From: DATJGF01 sp035495315
GTDB lineage: Bacteria; Verrucomicrobiota; Verrucomicrobiia; Limisphaerales; UBA8199
NCBI GenBank assembly: GCA_035495315.1
Contig: DATJGF010000005.1
Span: forward strand, 1 to 7,145
Direction: 5' to 3'
DNA: 7,145 nucleotides
The position numbers and the translations under genes were made by a program. The notes under the pieces are model-generated. The model saw nothing but the letters and a program-made list of their open reading frames with translations, was not told the DNA's origin and searched no databases. Below, one piece after another: positions 5,299 through 7,145 of this stretch (position 1 is the stretch's first letter; every line of letters starts with the position of its first letter).

Positions 5299-7145
5299 AT
5301 GAAAACAAAATCCCCACTGTTCGTGCTGGCCTCACTGTTGTTGACATTCGCGCTGCCGCTGCCTGCTATCGCGGCCGATATCACCGGTACTTGGAAATCC
5401 GAATTCGACTCTCAGATTGGGAATCAGAAATACACGTTCACCTTTAAGCAGGACGGCACAAAATTGACTGGCAAAGCCAGCTCAGAAGTCGGTGATCGCA
5501 AGCGCGAAGCCGAACTGAAAGAAGGCAAAGTGGAGGGCGACGCGGTTTCTTTCGTCGAGACGCTTAGAATCCAAGACAACGACATTCGCATCAGCTACGC
5601 CGGAAAGCTCTCGGCCGACGGAAACGAAATAAAGTTCACGCGTGAGGTTGGCGATTTTGCGAAGGAGGAAATCGTGGCCAGGCGCGACCAGACGGCGTCC
5701 TCCGGGAAAGTGATTCGGATCAAGGCGGGAAAATTCGAGCCCGTCAAAGACGCCGATGGAAATGTCTGGCTGGCCGACCAGGGCTTTGAGGCCGGCGAGA
5801 CGATAGAAAGACCGGACATCCAAATCGCCAACACAAAAAGCCCAGACCTCTATCGAGCGGAGCGCTACAGCATGAACTCTTTTTCGTGGGCGGTGCCGAA
5901 TGGTAAATACGTGGTGAAACTCCATTTCGCGGAGACATTCGACGGCATCAGCGGACCAGGCGAGCGCGTGTTTTCTTTCAATGTGCAAGGGCATGAGTTC
6001 AAAGACTTCGACGTTTGGGTAAAAGCGGGCGGCCCTTTGAAGGCGTACGTGGAAAGTGTCCCGGTCGAGGTCACAGCCGGCGTGGTAAAAGTTACCTTCA
6101 CTCCCAAGGTCGAAAATCCGCAAATCAATGCGATTGAGATCATTCCTGCAACAATGGCCGAAGCCGGCACAGCTGCGCCGGGCCCAGCCGCAGTCACGCC
6201 TGCGGCAACGACCCCGGCCACGACGCCTGCCGAGACAACGCCCTCAACTCACACCGTAAGTACTGGTGTCCCGGCTCTGAAGATTGACGCCGGCAAAATC
6301 ACGGGCCACGTCAGCCCGATGCTTTACGGGCTGATGACCGAGGAGATCAATTACTCTTATGAGGGCGGACTTTATGGCGAATTGATTCGCAATCGCACGT
6401 TTAAATCCAGCGCGCAGAATCCAACTTTCTGGAGCAGTGTCGGCGATGCCGCTTTGACTCTCGATACCAACCAGCCTCTCAATGCCGCGTTGAATGTCAG
6501 TTTGAAATTGGACGCGAGCAAGGCATTGAAAGACTCGCCCGTCGGCATCGCAAACGATGGCTACTGGGGAATATCTGTTCGCCCGAACACGACATATCGG
6601 GCCTCGTTTTACGCTCGAGGTGAAAATTTTTCAGGTCCGTTAACGGTCTCTCTTGAGAGCACTAATGGCGAAAAGCTATTCGCCAGCGCGACCGTTTCAA
6701 AAATCTCGGGAAAATGGAAAAAATATGAAGCCACTTTGAAAGTAGGAAATGTTCAGGCCTCTAAAGAGAACAGGTTTGTGATCAGAACTTCAAAGCCTGG
6801 CACCGTGTGGTTCCAAAATGTGTCGCTCTTTCCGCCAACTTTCCACAATCGCCCGAATGGCACACGCTCGGACATCATGCAATTGCTGGCGGACATGAAC
6901 CCAAAATTCTTGCGATTTCCTGGCGGCAATTATGTTGAAGGCAATACAATCGCCGAACGATTCAATTGGAAGGAAACGATCGGCGATGTCTCGGAGCGTC
7001 CTGGGCATCGCAGCCCGTGGGGTTATTGGTCCACCGACGGTTTCGGTTTGTTGGAATTTCTCGAATGGTGCGAAGACCTGCAAATGGAGCCTCTGTTAGC
7101 CGTTTATGCGGGCTATTCCTTGCGCGGGCAGCATGTTGAGCCAGG
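5299..7145 (+). CDS. Multidomain secreted GH51 alpha-L-arabinofuranosidase with GTW and malectin domains, 3' end cut
   Basis: The ATG at 5299 is 6 bp after the xylanase stop, and the frame runs 615 codons to the window edge. Residues 1-25 are a signal peptide (hydrophobic 7-24, AIA cleavage). Residues 27-128 form a small beta domain opening with DITGTW and containing LKEGKVEGDAVSF, a lipocalin-like module common in secreted proteins of this type. Residues 138-282 look like malectin, a carbohydrate-binding fold (NVWLADQGFE, YRAERYS, YVVKLHFAET). A Pro/Thr/Ala linker covers 283-323. The GH51 part starts near 324: YGLMTEEIN (343-351), GGLYGELIRNRTF (356-368), an inserted beta-sandwich region of CBM4_9 type (about 375-512), then RFPGG (539-543) with YVEGN. 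The catalytic glutamates lie beyond the window. Family members remove arabinofuranosyl side chains from arabinoxylan or arabinan. Many GH51 enzymes lack a signal peptide, so the secreted multidomain form is notable. Confidence 0.92.
   Translation, partial: MKTKSPLFVLASLLLTFALPLPAIAADITGTWKSEFDSQIGNQKYTFTFKQDGTKLTGKASSEVGDRKREAELKEGKVEGDAVSFVETLRIQDNDIRISYAGKLSADGNEIKFTREVGDFAKEEIVARRDQTASSGKVIRIKAGKFEPVKDADGNVWLADQGFEAGETIERPDIQIANTKSPDLYRAERYSMNSFSWAVPNGKYVVKLHFAETFDGISGPGERVFSFNVQGHEFKDFDVWVKAGGPLKAYVESVPVEVTAGVVKVTFTPKVENPQINAIEIIPATMAEAGTAAPGPAAVTPAATTPATTPAETTPSTHTVSTGVPALKIDAGKITGHVSPMLYGLMTEEINYSYEGGLYGELIRNRTFKSSAQNPTFWSSVGDAALTLDTNQPLNAALNVSLKLDASKALKDSPVGIANDGYWGISVRPNTTYRASFYARGENFSGPLTVSLESTNGEKLFASATVSKISGKWKKYEATLKVGNVQASKENRFVIRTSKPGTVWFQNVSLFPPTFHNRPNGTRSDIMQLLADMNPKFLRFPGGNYVEGNTIAERFNWKETIGDVSERPGHRSPWGYWSTDGFGLLEFLEWCEDLQMEPLLAVYAGYSLRGQHVEP

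Noticed and set aside
5482..6123. Long minus-strand open frame (213 codons) inside the GH51 fusion gene
   Set aside because: It lies wholly within a well-supported coding region with recognisable domains, and its translation shows no known motif or signal; it is an antisense shadow of codon bias.
1..7145. CRISPR array, tRNA, rRNA, insertion sequence or attachment site
   Set aside because: I looked for spaced direct repeats, tRNA-like cloverleaf ends, transposase motifs and terminal inverted repeats and found none; nearly all of the window is ordinary coding sequence.

Overview
The window reads as a piece of a plant-polysaccharide (arabinoxylan) degradation locus from a Verrucomicrobiota-like bacterium, possibly of the Pedosphaera type. 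This placement is an inference from protein style. It rests on a Tat-exported GFOR-like oxidoreductase, a pilin-like protein with a FTLIELLVVIAIIAILAA N-terminus and a C-terminal DG motif, a large Asn/Thr-rich secreted beta protein ending in FFRL, and a small GTW-type domain fused to malectin. No rRNA, tRNA or other phylogenetic marker is present. All five main genes encode exported or surface proteins, and none of the five chosen starts has a good Shine-Dalgarno sequence at normal spacing.

Layout. 1-1094 (minus strand, 3' end cut by the window edge): a Gfo/Idh/MocA oxidoreductase very like glucose-fructose oxidoreductase. 1095-1274: a 180-bp divergent intergenic region with two related 16-bp palindromes exactly 21 bp apart. 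1275-3008 (plus): a 577-aa secreted protein of unknown function, followed by a strong intrinsic terminator at 3101-3138. 3139-3255: a leader region with a perfect inverted repeat and a possible 12-codon leader ORF whose stop overlaps the next start. 3256-4107 (plus): a 283-aa prepilin-like protein. 4180-5292 (plus): a complete secreted GH10 endo-beta-1,4-xylanase. 5299 to the window end (plus, cut): a signal peptide, a GTW (lipocalin-like) domain, a malectin domain, a Pro/Thr/Ala linker and a GH51 alpha-L-arabinofuranosidase.

How they may work together (inference). The GH10 enzyme cuts the xylan backbone outside the cytoplasm and the GH51 enzyme removes arabinofuranosyl side groups. Only 6 bp separate these two genes, so they are probably co-transcribed. 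The pilin-like and beta-rich secreted proteins could display, bind or organise substrate at the cell surface. The periplasmic oxidoreductase could act on released sugars. The paired operator-like palindromes are well placed to control the oxidoreductase and the secreted protein together. No transporter or regulator gene lies in the window.
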